Shown here piece after piece: positions 9,827 through 19,487 of a stretch of 64,000 bases of DNA. The position numbers were made by a program, and so were the translations under genes. The DNA lies in contig JANLFJ010000003.1 in NCBI GenBank assembly GCA_024655825.1, positions 62,001 through 126,000 on the forward strand, written 5' to 3'. The stretch comes from Peptococcaceae bacterium. GTDB lineage: Bacteria > Bacillota > Peptococcia > DRI-13 > PHAD01. The notes under the pieces are model-generated. The model was given only the letters and a program-made list of their open reading frames with translations, made no database searches and was not told the DNA's origin. How positions within the stretch are numbered: position 1 is the stretch's first letter; each line of letters starts with the position of its first letter.

Positions 9827-10308
9827 TACTTAACCCTTCCCCCCTCTTCTTCCCAGGCCAACCTCACCTGGGCTATTATCTTTCCTGGTATTTTTAATTC
9901 TTTCCCTCCGTCCAGCAACAGTTGAAGGCCGTCGCCGTCAACCTCGCCCAGGTTTCCCCGCAGCTTTTTTTTCCCTTCTACCGGCGCAAAAGTGGTAACG
10001 TTCACCTTTCTACCCCGGAACCTGCGGAAATCTTTTTCTGTTTGGAGTATACGTTCAATTCCCGGAGACGACACCTCCAAAAAGTAAGAGTGAGGAATCG
10101 GGTCCGTCCGATCAAGCAGTTCCGATACTTCACCGCTGACTGCCTGGCAATCTTCCAGGTCAACGCCCCCCTCTTTATCGATATAAAGTCGCAAGTACCA
10201 GCTTCCCCCTTCTTTGACATACTCTACGGCGACCAGTTCCATGCCTCTCTTTTCCACCACCGGCCCAGCCATCCTGGCGACTGCATCCTGAATCTTTTTA
10301 TTATCCAC
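9826..10308 (-). CDS. rimP: Ribosome maturation factor RimP
   Basis: Needed for efficient maturation of the 30S subunit. The 160-residue product shows the conserved LRLYIDKEGGVDLEDCQAVS and LEVSSPGIERIL motifs. The start is GTG at 10308, 7 bases from GGAGG; an upstream TTG at 10314 nearly touches that site. It is the first gene of the nusA-infB operon and is preceded by a hairpin-bearing leader and a possible promoter. Confidence 0.93.
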   Translation of the reverse strand: MDNKKIQDAVARMAGPVVEKRGMELVAVEYVKEGGSWYLRLYIDKEGGVDLEDCQAVSGEVSELLDRTDPIPHSYFLEVSSPGIERILQTEKDFRRFRGRKVNVTTFAPVEGKKKLRGNLGEVDGDGLQLLLDGGKELKIPGKIIAQVRLAWEEEGGRVK

Positions 10309-10367
10309 AGCCAAGCCTCCTTCCGGCTTTTTTGACCCCGCAATATGCTATCCTGGCAGTTCAATAA

Positions 10368-10407
10368 GACGAAAGAGTGGGCGGCATCCCACTCTTACAC
10401 TTGCGTC
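10368..10407 (-). promoter_or_regulatory. Leader hairpin ahead of rimP-nusA-infB operon
   Basis: A perfect 9 bp stem (AAGAGTGGG with CCCACTCTT, arms at 10373-10381 and 10388-10396) closes a 6-base loop, and flanking GACG/CGTC can extend it after an asymmetric internal loop. It lacks a U-run in the minus direction, so it is not a simple polC terminator. Hairpins at this place are a recurring feature of rimP leaders in Firmicutes; a regulatory role here is inferred. Confidence 0.5.
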
Positions 10408-10438
10408 AAAATATCCACGAAATACTTCCATAGTAGAG

Positions 10439-10466
10439 TTTATCACAAGAAAAGGATATTTGGCAA
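10439..10466 (-). promoter_or_regulatory. Possible promoter of the rimP operon
   Basis: On the minus strand a -35-like TTGCCA (10461-10466) is followed after 16 bases by GATAAA (10439-10444), preceded by TG in the extended -10 position. The hexamers match the consensus only moderately. It would drive a leader that contains the hairpin at 10368-10407. Confidence 0.45.
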
Positions 10467-10484
10467 GCTGCAATTAGCAAAAAG

Positions 10485-13400
10485 TTAACTAAATAATGAT
10501 ATCTGGTCATTCTGCGGCAAACCTGCCAGACACCCATGCTGCTCCAACACATCCATCACCGTCTTGCTCAATTTGGCCCTGTGGCGCAGATCCTCCCGCG
10601 AAGTAAATAACTTTGCTTCCCTGGCGTTCACAATTCCCTGGGCCGCCGCCTGCCCCAGCCCTTGCAAGGCGACGAACGGCGGCAGAAGGGCCTTTTTTTC
10701 TTCCACGATTAAGAACCTGTGCCAGTCTGATTTCAGGAGGTCCACCTTTTTCAATTGTATGCCTCGCAGGTACATCTCCAGCGCCAGTTCCAGTATGGTA
10801 TAGAGTTTTTCTTCCTTCTGTGTCGCCTCGTCGCCTTTTTTTGTTATTTCTTCCATTTTTCGTTTTATCGCCGGGATACCGCCTGCTACGAGTTCCGCGT
10901 CAAATTCGTCCGCACGTACAGTAAAAAAGCTGGCGTAAAAAGCGGCTGGATAATGCACCTTGAAATAAGCGATTCTCGCGGCCATCATCACGTAGGCGAC
11001 GGCGTGGGCTTTGGGAAAAAGATATTTAATCTTCCGGCATGATTCAATATACCAGTCTGGTATGCCGTGTTCTCTCATTATCTCAGCATATCCGGGCTGA
11101 ACGCCCTTTCCTTTGCGCACGTCTTCCATTATCTTGAACGCTTTCTCCGGTCTGACCCCTTTTTGGATTAAATAATTCATGATGTCCTCGCGGGCGGATA
11201 TGACCTCTGACATTTTGGCCGTTCCCGACTTTATAAGCTCCTGGGCGTTATTCAGCCAGACATCTGTCCCGTGAGAGAAACCGCTGATCCTCACCAAATC
11301 CGAAAAAGTTTGCGGTTTCGTGTCTTCCAGCATCTGCCGGACAAACCTTGTGCCGAACTCAGGAATGCCCAGTGTGCCCATAGTTGTTCCCAGTTCTTTG
11401 GGATCGACTCCCAGCGCTTCTGTTCCCCGGAAGAGCGAGAGAACCTCGGGGGCATCCAGAGGAATCGAACGGCAATCAACACCCGTCAGGTCCTCCAGCA
11501 TTTTTAAGACTGTCGGATCGTCATGTCCCAGCAAATCAAGCTTTACCAGCCGGCTGGAAATGGCGTGGTAATCAAAATGCGTGGTAATAGTTTCCGAATT
11601 CACATCATCAGCCGGTCTCTGAAGCGGCGTAAACATGTGAACATCCAAACCTTTCGGCAGGACCATCAGGCCGCCGGGGTGCTGGCCGGTAGTCCGCTTT
11701 ACTCCCGTGCATCCTTTAACCAAACGGTTTATTTCCGGCGTACGGACCACCTGCTTCTTTTCTTCAAAATAATTTTTTACAAAACCGTAGGCTGTTTTGC
11801 TGGCAATGGTGGCAATCGTCCCCGCCCGGAAAACGTTGTTCTTACCGAAGAGTTCTTCCGCGTACCTGTGTGCGCGCGGCTGGTATTCGCCTGAAAAATT
11901 CAGGTCTATATCCGGCACCTTATCCCCTTCAAATCCCATAAAAACCTCAAAAGGTATATTATGGCCGTCTTTTTGCAGCCTGCTCCCACAGCGCGGGCAC
12001 ATCATTTCCGGGAGGTCCGCGCCCGAACCGACCGAACCGTCTTCCACAAAACTGCTGTACTTGCATTCAAGGCAGCGGTAATGCGGCGGCAGCGGGTTCA
12101 CCTCGGTTATACCGCACAGCGTGGCCACCAGCGAGGAACCGACAGAACCCCGCGACCCCACTATGTACCCGTCCTCGTTTGATTTCTTTACCAGTTTATG
12201 CGCAATAAGGTACAGGACGGCAAACCCGTTATTGATAATCGCCGCCAGTTCCCTGTCCACGCGCTTCTTGACAATACCTGGAAGTGGTTCGCCGTACATT
12301 TCCCGGGCTCCCGCCAGGGTCAGCCTCATGATTTCGTCTTCCGCCCCAGGTATCTCCGGCGGATAGAACTCTGCCGGGATGGGTTTCAACTCTTCCACCC
12401 GCGCCGCAATATCCCGTGGGTTTTTTATCACCACTTCATAAGCTTCCTCTTTGCCCAGGTAAGCGAATTCTTCCAACATTTCGCTGGTGGTCTTGAAATA
12501 CAGGGGCGCCTGCCTGTCCGCCTCGTCAAAACCTTTTCCAGCCATCAGGATGCGCCTGTAAACTTCATCTTCCGGGTCCAAAAAATGCACGTCCCCGCTG
12601 GCAACCACCGGTTTGCCCAGTTTCTTGCCGAGCCTGTAAATCGCCTTGTTCATTAACAGGATCTCCTCTTCTGACTGGAATGTTCCATTTTCCAGCATGA
12701 AGAAATTATTCCGTCGGGGCTGTATTTCAAGGTAGTCATAAAAACCGGCTATTCTTTCCAGCTCCTGCTCGCCAGCGCCGCCAACATATGCCCGGATAAG
12801 CTCTCCTGCCTCGCAGGCCGAACCGACCAGGAGTCCTCGGCGAAGCCTAACTAAATCCCTCCTGGCCAAGCGAGGAACCCGGTAAAAATAATTCAAATGA
12901 GAAATCGTAACCAGTTCGTAAAGGTTTCTCAATCCTTCTTGATTCATTGCCAGCAAAATGCAGTGGTAGGTTGGCGTCTTCGTTTTCATGCTCTCGCTTT
13001 CAACCTCGTCAAAGAGGTAGCCTTCAAGCCCGTAAATGATTTTCAACCCGTTTTTCAAGCCTGCCTCATAGGCTTCCGGAAAGGCCTGGACGACGCCGTG
13101 GTCCGTGATGGCAATTGCTTCATGGCCCCACTGGGCTGCTCTTTTAACCACTTCATGAACTTCAGCCAGCCCGTCAAGAGCACTCATTTTTGTGTGCAAG
13201 TGAAGTTCCGTTCTCTTTTCAGTGGCCTGATCTTTGCGCGTCTCGACCGCTGTCTCCATAATATCCGCAGGGATCATGGTCAGTTCCTGGGTATACCTGT
13301 CCGTCCGCACCGGCCCGCGCAAAAGGTACCACCCGTTTTCCTGCAGGCAGTCAAGGAGCCTGCCGGCGGTTTCAGCGCTGTCAATTATCTTGCAGGCCAG

Positions 13401-14216
13401 TGAATCGCTCCTATCGGATATGCAGAACTGGATTAAAGTTCGACCGCTTTTTAAATTCCTGCGTTCAATGTTAAATACGCGGGCTTGCACCACTGCGGCG
13501 TTTTCTTCTTCGGTTATTTCAGCAAGCGGGGTTATCCTGCCTGTTATCTTTTTTCCCAGAATTACCTTGTCCTTATCTTCTTTTTTTCTTCCCTCTCTTG
13601 CGTTTCTCGATTTCTTTACCGTTTGTTTGAATCTGCTGCGGTAGTAGTCCTCAAGATCATCAAAACAATAACTGCCCTCTTCCTCGCTTGAGCCTGCATT
13701 CTCGGAGCCTGCAATTATGCAAACAGCGGCTGGCAAATGGTATTCCTCTTTTAGGATGCATTCCAGTTTTTCTTTTATTCCATGAGCGACCAGGTACGAT
13801 CGCCCAATTTCGTGCGGAATTTCCACAACCACCCTGTTTTCGCCTGCAATCACCCCGGCTTCTGCCAGCCACCCGCGGCAGCTGGGCAGGTTCTGGGCCA
13901 GCTTGTCCACTATTTCAGACCAGCCTTGCCGGCAAAGGTCAGCCAGGCTTTTATAACGCGCTTCTTCTTCAAAATGGAAAACCAACCGGTTCTCCTTCCC
14001 GAAAAACCCTTCCCACAAACTCCTGATAGATTCTCTGGCAGCCGCATCAGGCTCTTTCGGGCATCGAAAATATATTTCCCAAGCATTTTCTGCCTGGGAA
14101 ATCATAATCCTTTTTACCTTGCACCTAGCCAGGTAATCACGCACTTCCTGATCAAGCGACGTTGAAGAAATCAATTTCTGCCATTGTGATTCGCTTTTTT
14201 CCTGAAGCAAAGACAC
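10485..14216 (-). CDS. polC: DNA polymerase III PolC-type alpha subunit, without exonuclease insert
   Basis: Replicative DNA polymerase of Firmicutes. Numbered from the GTG at 14216, the 1243-residue protein has an N-terminal region, an OB fold (about 220-320), a PHP domain with ELHLHTK (about 337-343) and ITDHG (370-374), a four-cysteine zinc site (CLECKY, CPRCG) and the polymerase core with PDIDLNFSG. Canonical PolC carries a DnaQ-like 3'-5' exonuclease of about 170-180 residues inside the PHP domain. Here EGYLFD (398-403) is joined by only about 14 residues to YHCILLAM, and no FDxETTG motif occurs anywhere. The first in-frame codon is a TTG at 14267, but AGGAGG lies just before 14222 (TTG) and 14216 (GTG), so the start is later. 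Confidence 0.95.
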   Translation of the reverse strand: MSLLQEKSESQWQKLISSTSLDQEVRDYLARCKVKRIMISQAENAWEIYFRCPKEPDAAARESIRSLWEGFFGKENRLVFHFEEEARYKSLADLCRQGWSEIVDKLAQNLPSCRGWLAEAGVIAGENRVVVEIPHEIGRSYLVAHGIKEKLECILKEEYHLPAAVCIIAGSENAGSSEEEGSYCFDDLEDYYRSRFKQTVKKSRNAREGRKKEDKDKVILGKKITGRITPLAEITEEENAAVVQARVFNIERRNLKSGRTLIQFCISDRSDSLACKIIDSAETAGRLLDCLQENGWYLLRGPVRTDRYTQELTMIPADIMETAVETRKDQATEKRTELHLHTKMSALDGLAEVHEVVKRAAQWGHEAIAITDHGVVQAFPEAYEAGLKNGLKIIYGLEGYLFDEVESESMKTKTPTYHCILLAMNQEGLRNLYELVTISHLNYFYRVPRLARRDLVRLRRGLLVGSACEAGELIRAYVGGAGEQELERIAGFYDYLEIQPRRNNFFMLENGTFQSEEEILLMNKAIYRLGKKLGKPVVASGDVHFLDPEDEVYRRILMAGKGFDEADRQAPLYFKTTSEMLEEFAYLGKEEAYEVVIKNPRDIAARVEELKPIPAEFYPPEIPGAEDEIMRLTLAGAREMYGEPLPGIVKKRVDRELAAIINNGFAVLYLIAHKLVKKSNEDGYIVGSRGSVGSSLVATLCGITEVNPLPPHYRCLECKYSSFVEDGSVGSGADLPEMMCPRCGSRLQKDGHNIPFEVFMGFEGDKVPDIDLNFSGEYQPRAHRYAEELFGKNNVFRAGTIATIASKTAYGFVKNYFEEKKQVVRTPEINRLVKGCTGVKRTTGQHPGGLMVLPKGLDVHMFTPLQRPADDVNSETITTHFDYHAISSRLVKLDLLGHDDPTVLKMLEDLTGVDCRSIPLDAPEVLSLFRGTEALGVDPKELGTTMGTLGIPEFGTRFVRQMLEDTKPQTFSDLVRISGFSHGTDVWLNNAQELIKSGTAKMSEVISAREDIMNYLIQKGVRPEKAFKIMEDVRKGKGVQPGYAEIMREHGIPDWYIESCRKIKYLFPKAHAVAYVMMAARIAYFKVHYPAAFYASFFTVRADEFDAELVAGGIPAIKRKMEEITKKGDEATQKEEKLYTILELALEMYLRGIQLKKVDLLKSDWHRFLIVEEKKALLPPFVALQGLGQAAAQGIVNAREAKLFTSREDLRHRAKLSKTVMDVLEQHGCLAGLPQNDQISLFS

Positions 14217-14276
14217 AGTCAAAACTCCTCCTGAGCAAGCATCTTTTTTATCAGCTTCTCCTGGCAAACCAGCTAA

Positions 14277-14942
14277 TCAGTATATGTCCACTTCATAAAC
14301 TCCTTCCACTTTGCTCAACCGTTCTTTTACATCCTTTATAACAAGATTGTACGGGATATTGACGACTAAAGTAAGCCTGACCCTGTTGTTGCTAGATGGA
14401 TCGCCTATCTCCACCTTACGGATGTGAATATCCATTTCGCCTAGGGCGGTCGATACCCTGCCCAACTGTCCCGGCCGATCTTCGATCAGCGCGTCAATGC
14501 TTTTTAAATTTCTTTTTTTAGACTTAACATAATTTTCCAGACGACTCATGTACACCAGCACCAGAAAAACGATTGCGGTCGTAACAACCGACGTTGTATA
14601 TCGGCCCGCGCCTACCGCCAGGCCGATACCCGCTACAACCCACAAAGAGGCTGCCGTTGTCAGGCCCTTGATGCCAAACCCTGAACGCATGATCGTGCCG
14701 GCGCCCAGGAAACCGATTCCGCTTACAACCTGCGCGGCCAGCCTGGCCGGGTCCGCACTAACCCCATGCATGGTATACATCTCTATGGATGTAATCATGA
14801 TCAAGCATGAACCCAGGCAAACCAGCGTATGGGTGCGAAACCCCGCTGCCTTGTTCACACTTTCCCTCTCGAGACCGACCAGTCCTCCCAGTACTGCTGC
14901 CAGCAGCAAGCGCACAGCCATCGTCAGTTCATAATCAACCAT
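14277..14942 (-). CDS. MgtC/SapB family membrane protein
   Basis: A 221-residue inner-membrane protein with the family start (ELTMAVRLLLAAVLGGLVGLER) and about five hydrophobic segments up to residue 135, including GFLGAGTIMR. The C-terminal 80 residues form a soluble ACT-like domain (DRPGQLGRVSTALGEMDI). Relatives are linked to magnesium stress or modulation of ATP synthase, but most MgtC/SapB proteins outside pathogens have no proven role. It follows the glycosyltransferase by 3 bases, with GGGGTG before the ATG. The pair is inserted between proS and polC, which are usually adjacent. Confidence 0.88.
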   Translation of the reverse strand: MVDYELTMAVRLLLAAVLGGLVGLERESVNKAAGFRTHTLVCLGSCLIMITSIEMYTMHGVSADPARLAAQVVSGIGFLGAGTIMRSGFGIKGLTTAASLWVVAGIGLAVGAGRYTTSVVTTAIVFLVLVYMSRLENYVKSKKRNLKSIDALIEDRPGQLGRVSTALGEMDIHIRKVEIGDPSSNNRVRLTLVVNIPYNLVIKDVKERLSKVEGVYEVDIY

Positions 14943-14945
14943 CAG

Positions 14946-15578
14946 CTACACCCCTGAGCGTACTTTTCTCGCGATCTCCCAGTACATCTTCAAACGATAG
15001 GCAAATCCTTTGAGCAGGCCGAGTTTTTCTTCCTTCATTACATGCGACAGTGCCGGCAGGTAAACGTTTTTGATTCGCAGCCGGTTTTCCTGGGCAAAGA
15101 GAGTTAGGGCCGCTTCCACCCCGAATCCTGCATCTTCCCATCCCCTGAACCTATCCAGCCACTTTTTCCTGATACAGCGCTGTCCCGATAAGAAAGGCGC
15201 AATAACTTGTGCCATATCGGTAGTCAGCCTGCCCTGCTCAAAAAGGCCAAGGGTCATATCCGCTTGGTCTTCAAGAACTGGTTTGATCATATCGATAACA
15301 TGCTGCCTGGTTAAACCTATCAAGTCAGCATCCATAAACAGGATAACTTCTTCCTTTGCTTTTTTCAATCCCGCGGCCATCGCTCCGCCTTTACCAACAT
15401 TTACCTGGAGCTCGATAACCTCAGCCTGTTTTTTTCTGGCCTCACCAGTGGTGTTATCGGTGGAACCGTCACTTACCACGATTATTTGTGTAATTTCCTC
15501 AACTTCGCATAAGGGCGCCAGCACTCCACCAATATATCTTTCCTCGTTGTAGGCGGGTATGATTACAGTTACGCACAT
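14946..15578 (-). CDS. Family 2 glycosyltransferase
   Basis: A 210-residue cytoplasmic GT-A-fold enzyme. The N-terminus has the family motif VIIPAYNEERYIG, then VSDGSTDNT, VNVGKGGAMAAGL and the metal-binding MDADL. No transmembrane segment is seen. Similar short proteins include dolichol-phosphate-mannose-synthase-like and glucosyl-phosphoglycerate-type enzymes; the donor and acceptor cannot be told from sequence. It is probably cotranscribed with the MgtC-family gene downstream. GGAGAG precedes the ATG. Confidence 0.85.
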   Translation of the reverse strand: MCVTVIIPAYNEERYIGGVLAPLCEVEEITQIIVVSDGSTDNTTGEARKKQAEVIELQVNVGKGGAMAAGLKKAKEEVILFMDADLIGLTRQHVIDMIKPVLEDQADMTLGLFEQGRLTTDMAQVIAPFLSGQRCIRKKWLDRFRGWEDAGFGVEAALTLFAQENRLRIKNVYLPALSHVMKEEKLGLLKGFAYRLKMYWEIARKVRSGV

Positions 15579-15618
15579 CAGCGGCTCTCCTTACTATATG
15601 GTTTCACCCGTTCCTTTA

Positions 15619-17322
15619 TTATTTTAAAATATCCTTGACATAATCTATTATATCATTTCTTTGGACAAAGCTGACATTCTTTTCCTGGCGTTTCTTAACC
15701 TCCAGCACATTTTCTTCCAGCAGCTTTTTCCCTACCGTGATGCGCAACGGGTAACCAATCAAGTCGGCATCTTTGAATTTGACCCCGGCCCGTTCATCCC
15801 TGTCATCGAGTACCACTTCAACACCGCTTTTCGCCAGGCTGTCGTATATCTCCACCGCCGCCTGCCACATCCTGTCATCGCTGATTGAAACGGGTATGAC
15901 CACCGCATGATAAGGGGCGATGGCAACGGGCCAGATGATCCCGTCCTCGTCATGGTTCTGCTCCACGGCAGCCGCCATTGTCCTGCTTATGCCGATCCCG
16001 TAGCAGCCCATGACAATTAAATTTTCCTTGCCGTTTTCGTCCACATAATTTGCCTTTAAGGCACTGCTGTATTTTGTTCCCAGTTTGAATATTTGTCCCA
16101 CTTCAATACCCCTGGCCGAGCTTAAGACCGCTCCACAGGCGGGGCAGCATTCTCCCTCTTCAATCTGCCGCAGGTCGGCGTAAGCCGTCACCTTGAAATC
16201 GCGACCCGGAACGACGTTTAAAAGGTGATAGTTTTCCTCATTGGCGCCGCAAACGGCGTTGTTCATTGTCCTGACCTCTTCATCCGCGTAAACTTTTACT
16301 CCCCGTTCCTTTAATCCTACAGGTCCAACATATCCCGGCTCGCAGCCGGCCGCCTCCCTGATCCTTTCGGCCGGGGCCATTTCAAAAGTGAGCGATGGGT
16401 GCAGCCGCTGGACCTTTATTTCATTGACGGTCCTGTCGCCGCGCGCCAGTACTGCTATAAGCTCGCCATCAACCAGGAAAAGCAGCGTCTTGATCAGTTT
16501 TCTGGCTGGAACCTTGAGAAATGCCGCGACCTCATCAATGTTGGATTTTCCCGGGGTTTCAACTTTTTTTACCGGCAGCTGTTCCTCTTGATCATTTTCT
16601 GAAGGAAAGCAAGGCGCAATTTCCGCGTTTGCCGCATAACTGCAGGACGGGCAATAAACAATGGCTGCTTCTCCCGAGTCGGCAATAACCATGAATTCAT
16701 GGCTGACACTGCCCCCTATGGCGCCGGAGTCTGCCTCCACCGGCCGAAATTCCAACCCGCAGCGGTTAAACACCGCGTTGTAAGCATCGAACATTTTACG
16801 GTAGCTCTCTTCCAGTCCCTCTTCGTCCCGGTCAAATGAATAGAGGTCTTTCATGATGAACTCGCGGCCGCGCATTAACCCGAAACGCGGCCTCCGCTCA
16901 TCCCGGTACTTATTTTGTATTTGATAGAGCATCAGCGGGAGCTGCCGGTAGGAAGAAATATCCATCCTTACCAGGTCGGTAATCACTTCTTCATGGGTGG
17001 GCCCAAGGCAAAATTCGCGTTCATGCCGGTCTTTTAGCCGGAACAACTCTTTTCCGTAAACATGCCAGCGTCCAGACTCCAGCCATAATTCAGCCGGCTG
17101 GATGACAGGCATGATCACTTCCTGCCCGCCGGCCTTATTCATTTCTTCCCTGACAATAGCCGAGATCTTTTGCAGGACGCGCTGAGCCAGCGGCAAATAG
17201 GTATATACGCCCGAAGATAATTTGCGGATGAAACCTGCCCTGACCAACAGTTTGTGACTTACAACTTCGGCTTCGGCAGGCGTCTCGCGCAGTGTTGGCG
17301 CGTACAGTTTGCTCACATGCAT
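15619..17322 (-). CDS. proS: Prolyl-tRNA synthetase, bacterial type
   Basis: Charges tRNA-Pro. The 567-residue sequence is of the bacterial type, with a YbaK-like editing domain inserted (about 240-385) between class II catalytic motifs, including [11 protein letters not shown] and [16 protein letters not shown], and a C-terminal anticodon-binding domain (about 470-567). AAGGGG lies 8 bases before the ATG. It follows ispG with almost no gap (ispG stop at 17326). Separation from polC by two accessory genes is the local difference from B. subtilis. Confidence 0.97.
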   Translation of the reverse strand: MHVSKLYAPTLRETPAEAEVVSHKLLVRAGFIRKLSSGVYTYLPLAQRVLQKISAIVREEMNKAGGQEVIMPVIQPAELWLESGRWHVYGKELFRLKDRHEREFCLGPTHEEVITDLVRMDISSYRQLPLMLYQIQNKYRDERRPRFGLMRGREFIMKDLYSFDRDEEGLEESYRKMFDAYNAVFNRCGLEFRPVEADSGAIGGSVSHEFMVIADSGEAAIVYCPSCSYAANAEIAPCFPSENDQEEQLPVKKVETPGKSNIDEVAAFLKVPARKLIKTLLFLVDGELIAVLARGDRTVNEIKVQRLHPSLTFEMAPAERIREAAGCEPGYVGPVGLKERGVKVYADEEVRTMNNAVCGANEENYHLLNVVPGRDFKVTAYADLRQIEEGECCPACGAVLSSARGIEVGQIFKLGTKYSSALKANYVDENGKENLIVMGCYGIGISRTMAAAVEQNHDEDGIIWPVAIAPYHAVVIPVSISDDRMWQAAVEIYDSLAKSGVEVVLDDRDERAGVKFKDADLIGYPLRITVGKKLLEENVLEVKKRQEKNVSFVQRNDIIDYVKDILK

Positions 17323-17325
17323 CTC

Positions 17326-18408
17326 TTATACCCCTTCGTTTTTTATAATTTCTATTTGTTCCCAGAGAGCATCCAGTATTTCCTTCTCCGGGACCTTGCG
17401 GACTATCTTTCCTTTAACAAAAATTATCCCTTCTCCCTTTCCCCCGGCTATGCCGACATCAGCTTCCCTGGCTTCGCCTGGCCCGTTTACGGCGCACCCC
17501 ATTACGGCAACGGTCAGGGGAAGAGTAAGGTCCTTTGTCTTCTCTTCCACTGCTTTAGCCAAAGAATACAGATCGATCTGGCAACGGCCGCAGGTTGGGC
17601 AGGAGATTATCTCCACGCCTTGTTTCCTCAGCCCCAGCATGCGCAGGATCATCTTGGCAACCCTGATTTCCGGGACAGGGTCCCCGGTCAGGGAAACCCT
17701 GATCGTGTCGCCAATCCCTTCGGCCAGTAGTGTGCCAATCCCCAGGGCCGATTTGACGCTCCCGCTTTCCAAAAGGCCGGCCTCCGTGACTCCCAGGTGT
17801 AGGGGATAAGGCGTCATGCCGGCAAATTCCCGGCAGGCCTCAATCATCATGGGAACATAGGACGACTTCAGCGAAACCTTGATCAGATCAAACCCCTGTT
17901 CTTCCAGCAGTCTCACATGGTGCAAGGCGCTTTCCACCATAGCCCCCGCACACGGGCCGCCGTGTTTTTCCATGAGTTTTTTTCCCAGAGACCCGCTGTT
18001 GACACCGATCCGGATGGGAACTTTGCGCGCCAGCGCCTGGCGAGCGACCTCCTTTACCTTCCAGCCCGCGCCTATGTTGCCGGGATTTAGCCTGAGCCCC
18101 GCAGCGCCCTTTTCCAGGGCAAGCAGGGCCAACCTGTAGTCAAAATGAACATCGGCCACTACCGGCAGCGGCGATTCTTTTACAATCGTTTCCAGGGCAA
18201 GGGCGGCTTCCCCGTCAGGCACAGCCACCCGTACAATTTCGCAGCCCGCTGCGGCAAGAGCCTTAACCTGGGCGACGGTTGAACGGACATCTCGCGTATC
18301 CGTGCTGGTCATAGATTGGATGGAAACAGGGTATTCATGGCCGATACCTACCGCTCCCAGGTGGAAATTTTTTGTTTTTCGACGATTAAAATACTCTTTC
18401 TTTATCAT
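17326..18408 (-). CDS. ispG: 4-hydroxy-3-methylbut-2-enyl diphosphate synthase
   Basis: Iron-sulfur enzyme of the MEP isoprenoid pathway that reduces MEcPP to HMBPP. The 360-residue protein keeps the cluster ligands C270 and C273 (CPTCGRC), C305 (GCAVNGPGE) and E312. With dxr and uppS nearby, it shows that isopentenyl units come from the MEP route and feed undecaprenyl phosphate synthesis. It follows rseP by 8 bases. Confidence 0.96.
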   Translation of the reverse strand: MIKKEYFNRRKTKNFHLGAVGIGHEYPVSIQSMTSTDTRDVRSTVAQVKALAAAGCEIVRVAVPDGEAALALETIVKESPLPVVADVHFDYRLALLALEKGAAGLRLNPGNIGAGWKVKEVARQALARKVPIRIGVNSGSLGKKLMEKHGGPCAGAMVESALHHVRLLEEQGFDLIKVSLKSSYVPMMIEACREFAGMTPYPLHLGVTEAGLLESGSVKSALGIGTLLAEGIGDTIRVSLTGDPVPEIRVAKMILRMLGLRKQGVEIISCPTCGRCQIDLYSLAKAVEEKTKDLTLPLTVAVMGCAVNGPGEAREADVGIAGGKGEGIIFVKGKIVRKVPEKEILDALWEQIEIIKNEGV

Positions 18409-18416
18409 ACAACAAC

Positions 18417-19463
18417 CTACACAAATATTCTTATGATGTCCCGGTAGGTGATGAACACCATGAGAACCATGAGCAGGATAAAGCCCACCAGGTGAACAAA
18501 ATTCTCTTTCGCCGGATTGACCGGCCTGCCTCGAACACCTTCAAATATTAAAAATAGCAGGCGGCTTCCGTCCAGAGCAGGGATCGGCAAAAGGTTGATC
18601 AGCCCGAGATTTATAGAAATGAGGGCAGTAAGATTAACCAAATAAACCAGTCCAAACCGTGCCGACTCGCCAATCATTTGGATTATTCCCACCGGCCCGG
18701 CAATGCCTTCAGTGGATGTCCTTCCCGTAATCATTTCCACCAGCCCGACAATTGTCAACCTTGTTATGTCAACAGTCCGCTGGTAGCCGTTTTTCAGCCC
18801 TTCCCAAAACCCGACTTTTTTCCAGCGCGGCTCTTCCGGCGTGATGCCAATCATTCCGACATTGCTCTCCGGATCAAGTTTCGGGGTTGCTTCAACCACA
18901 ATAGTGCTTTTTCCCCTCGCTATTTCCAGTTCAATCTTTTTTCCAGCGCTGCCGTGAATAATACTTACCAGCTCTCGCCAGCTGTTTACATCAATACCGT
19001 TAATCCTTTCAACCCGGTCGCCTGCCCTTAATCCCGCCTGCTCTGCCGGGCTTCCCGCGACAACCGACCCGATTTTTGTTGTATAGTCTTCCGGGATTCC
19101 TATTGCTGAAAAAAGCGCGGTAAAAATGAAGACAGCCAGCACAAAATTCATCAGCGGACCCGAAGCAATAACTGCTATCCGGGCCCAAACGGGTTTCTGA
19201 TCGAAACGGCGTGGATCATGGGAAGCCGATGATTCATAATCGCCTGAGCCCGTCTCGCCCGCCATTCGGCAAAAACCGCCCAGTGGAAGCGCTCTAATTG
19301 AGTAAATTGTTTCGCCCCATTTTTTGGCGACTATTTTCGGACCCATTCCCAGGGCAAACTCTTCCACCCTTACCCCGGTTATTTTCGCCAGGAGATAATG
19401 GCCAAACTCGTGGAAAAAGATGATCAGGCCGAAAATAATTAACGAGGCAACAAATGTTTGCAA
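18417..19463 (-). CDS. rseP: Site-2 intramembrane metalloprotease RseP/RasP
   Basis: Membrane zinc protease that cleaves anti-sigma factors, signal peptides and small membrane proteins. The HEFGH zinc motif lies at 18-22 in the first membrane helix, a PDZ domain lies at about 115-200, and the second metal motif NLLPIPALDG lies near 290-300 in a later helix. The TTG at 19463 lies 8 bases after AGAGGAG, while the in-frame GTG at 19472 overlaps that site, so the TTG is chosen (348 residues). It lies between dxr and ispG, as in many Firmicutes. Confidence 0.94.
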   Translation of the reverse strand: MQTFVASLIIFGLIIFFHEFGHYLLAKITGVRVEEFALGMGPKIVAKKWGETIYSIRALPLGGFCRMAGETGSGDYESSASHDPRRFDQKPVWARIAVIASGPLMNFVLAVFIFTALFSAIGIPEDYTTKIGSVVAGSPAEQAGLRAGDRVERINGIDVNSWRELVSIIHGSAGKKIELEIARGKSTIVVEATPKLDPESNVGMIGITPEEPRWKKVGFWEGLKNGYQRTVDITRLTIVGLVEMITGRTSTEGIAGPVGIIQMIGESARFGLVYLVNLTALISINLGLINLLPIPALDGSRLLFLIFEGVRGRPVNPAKENFVHLVGFILLMVLMVFITYRDIIRIFV

Positions 19464-19487
19464 GAAAATCACTCCTCTAAGACCAAG

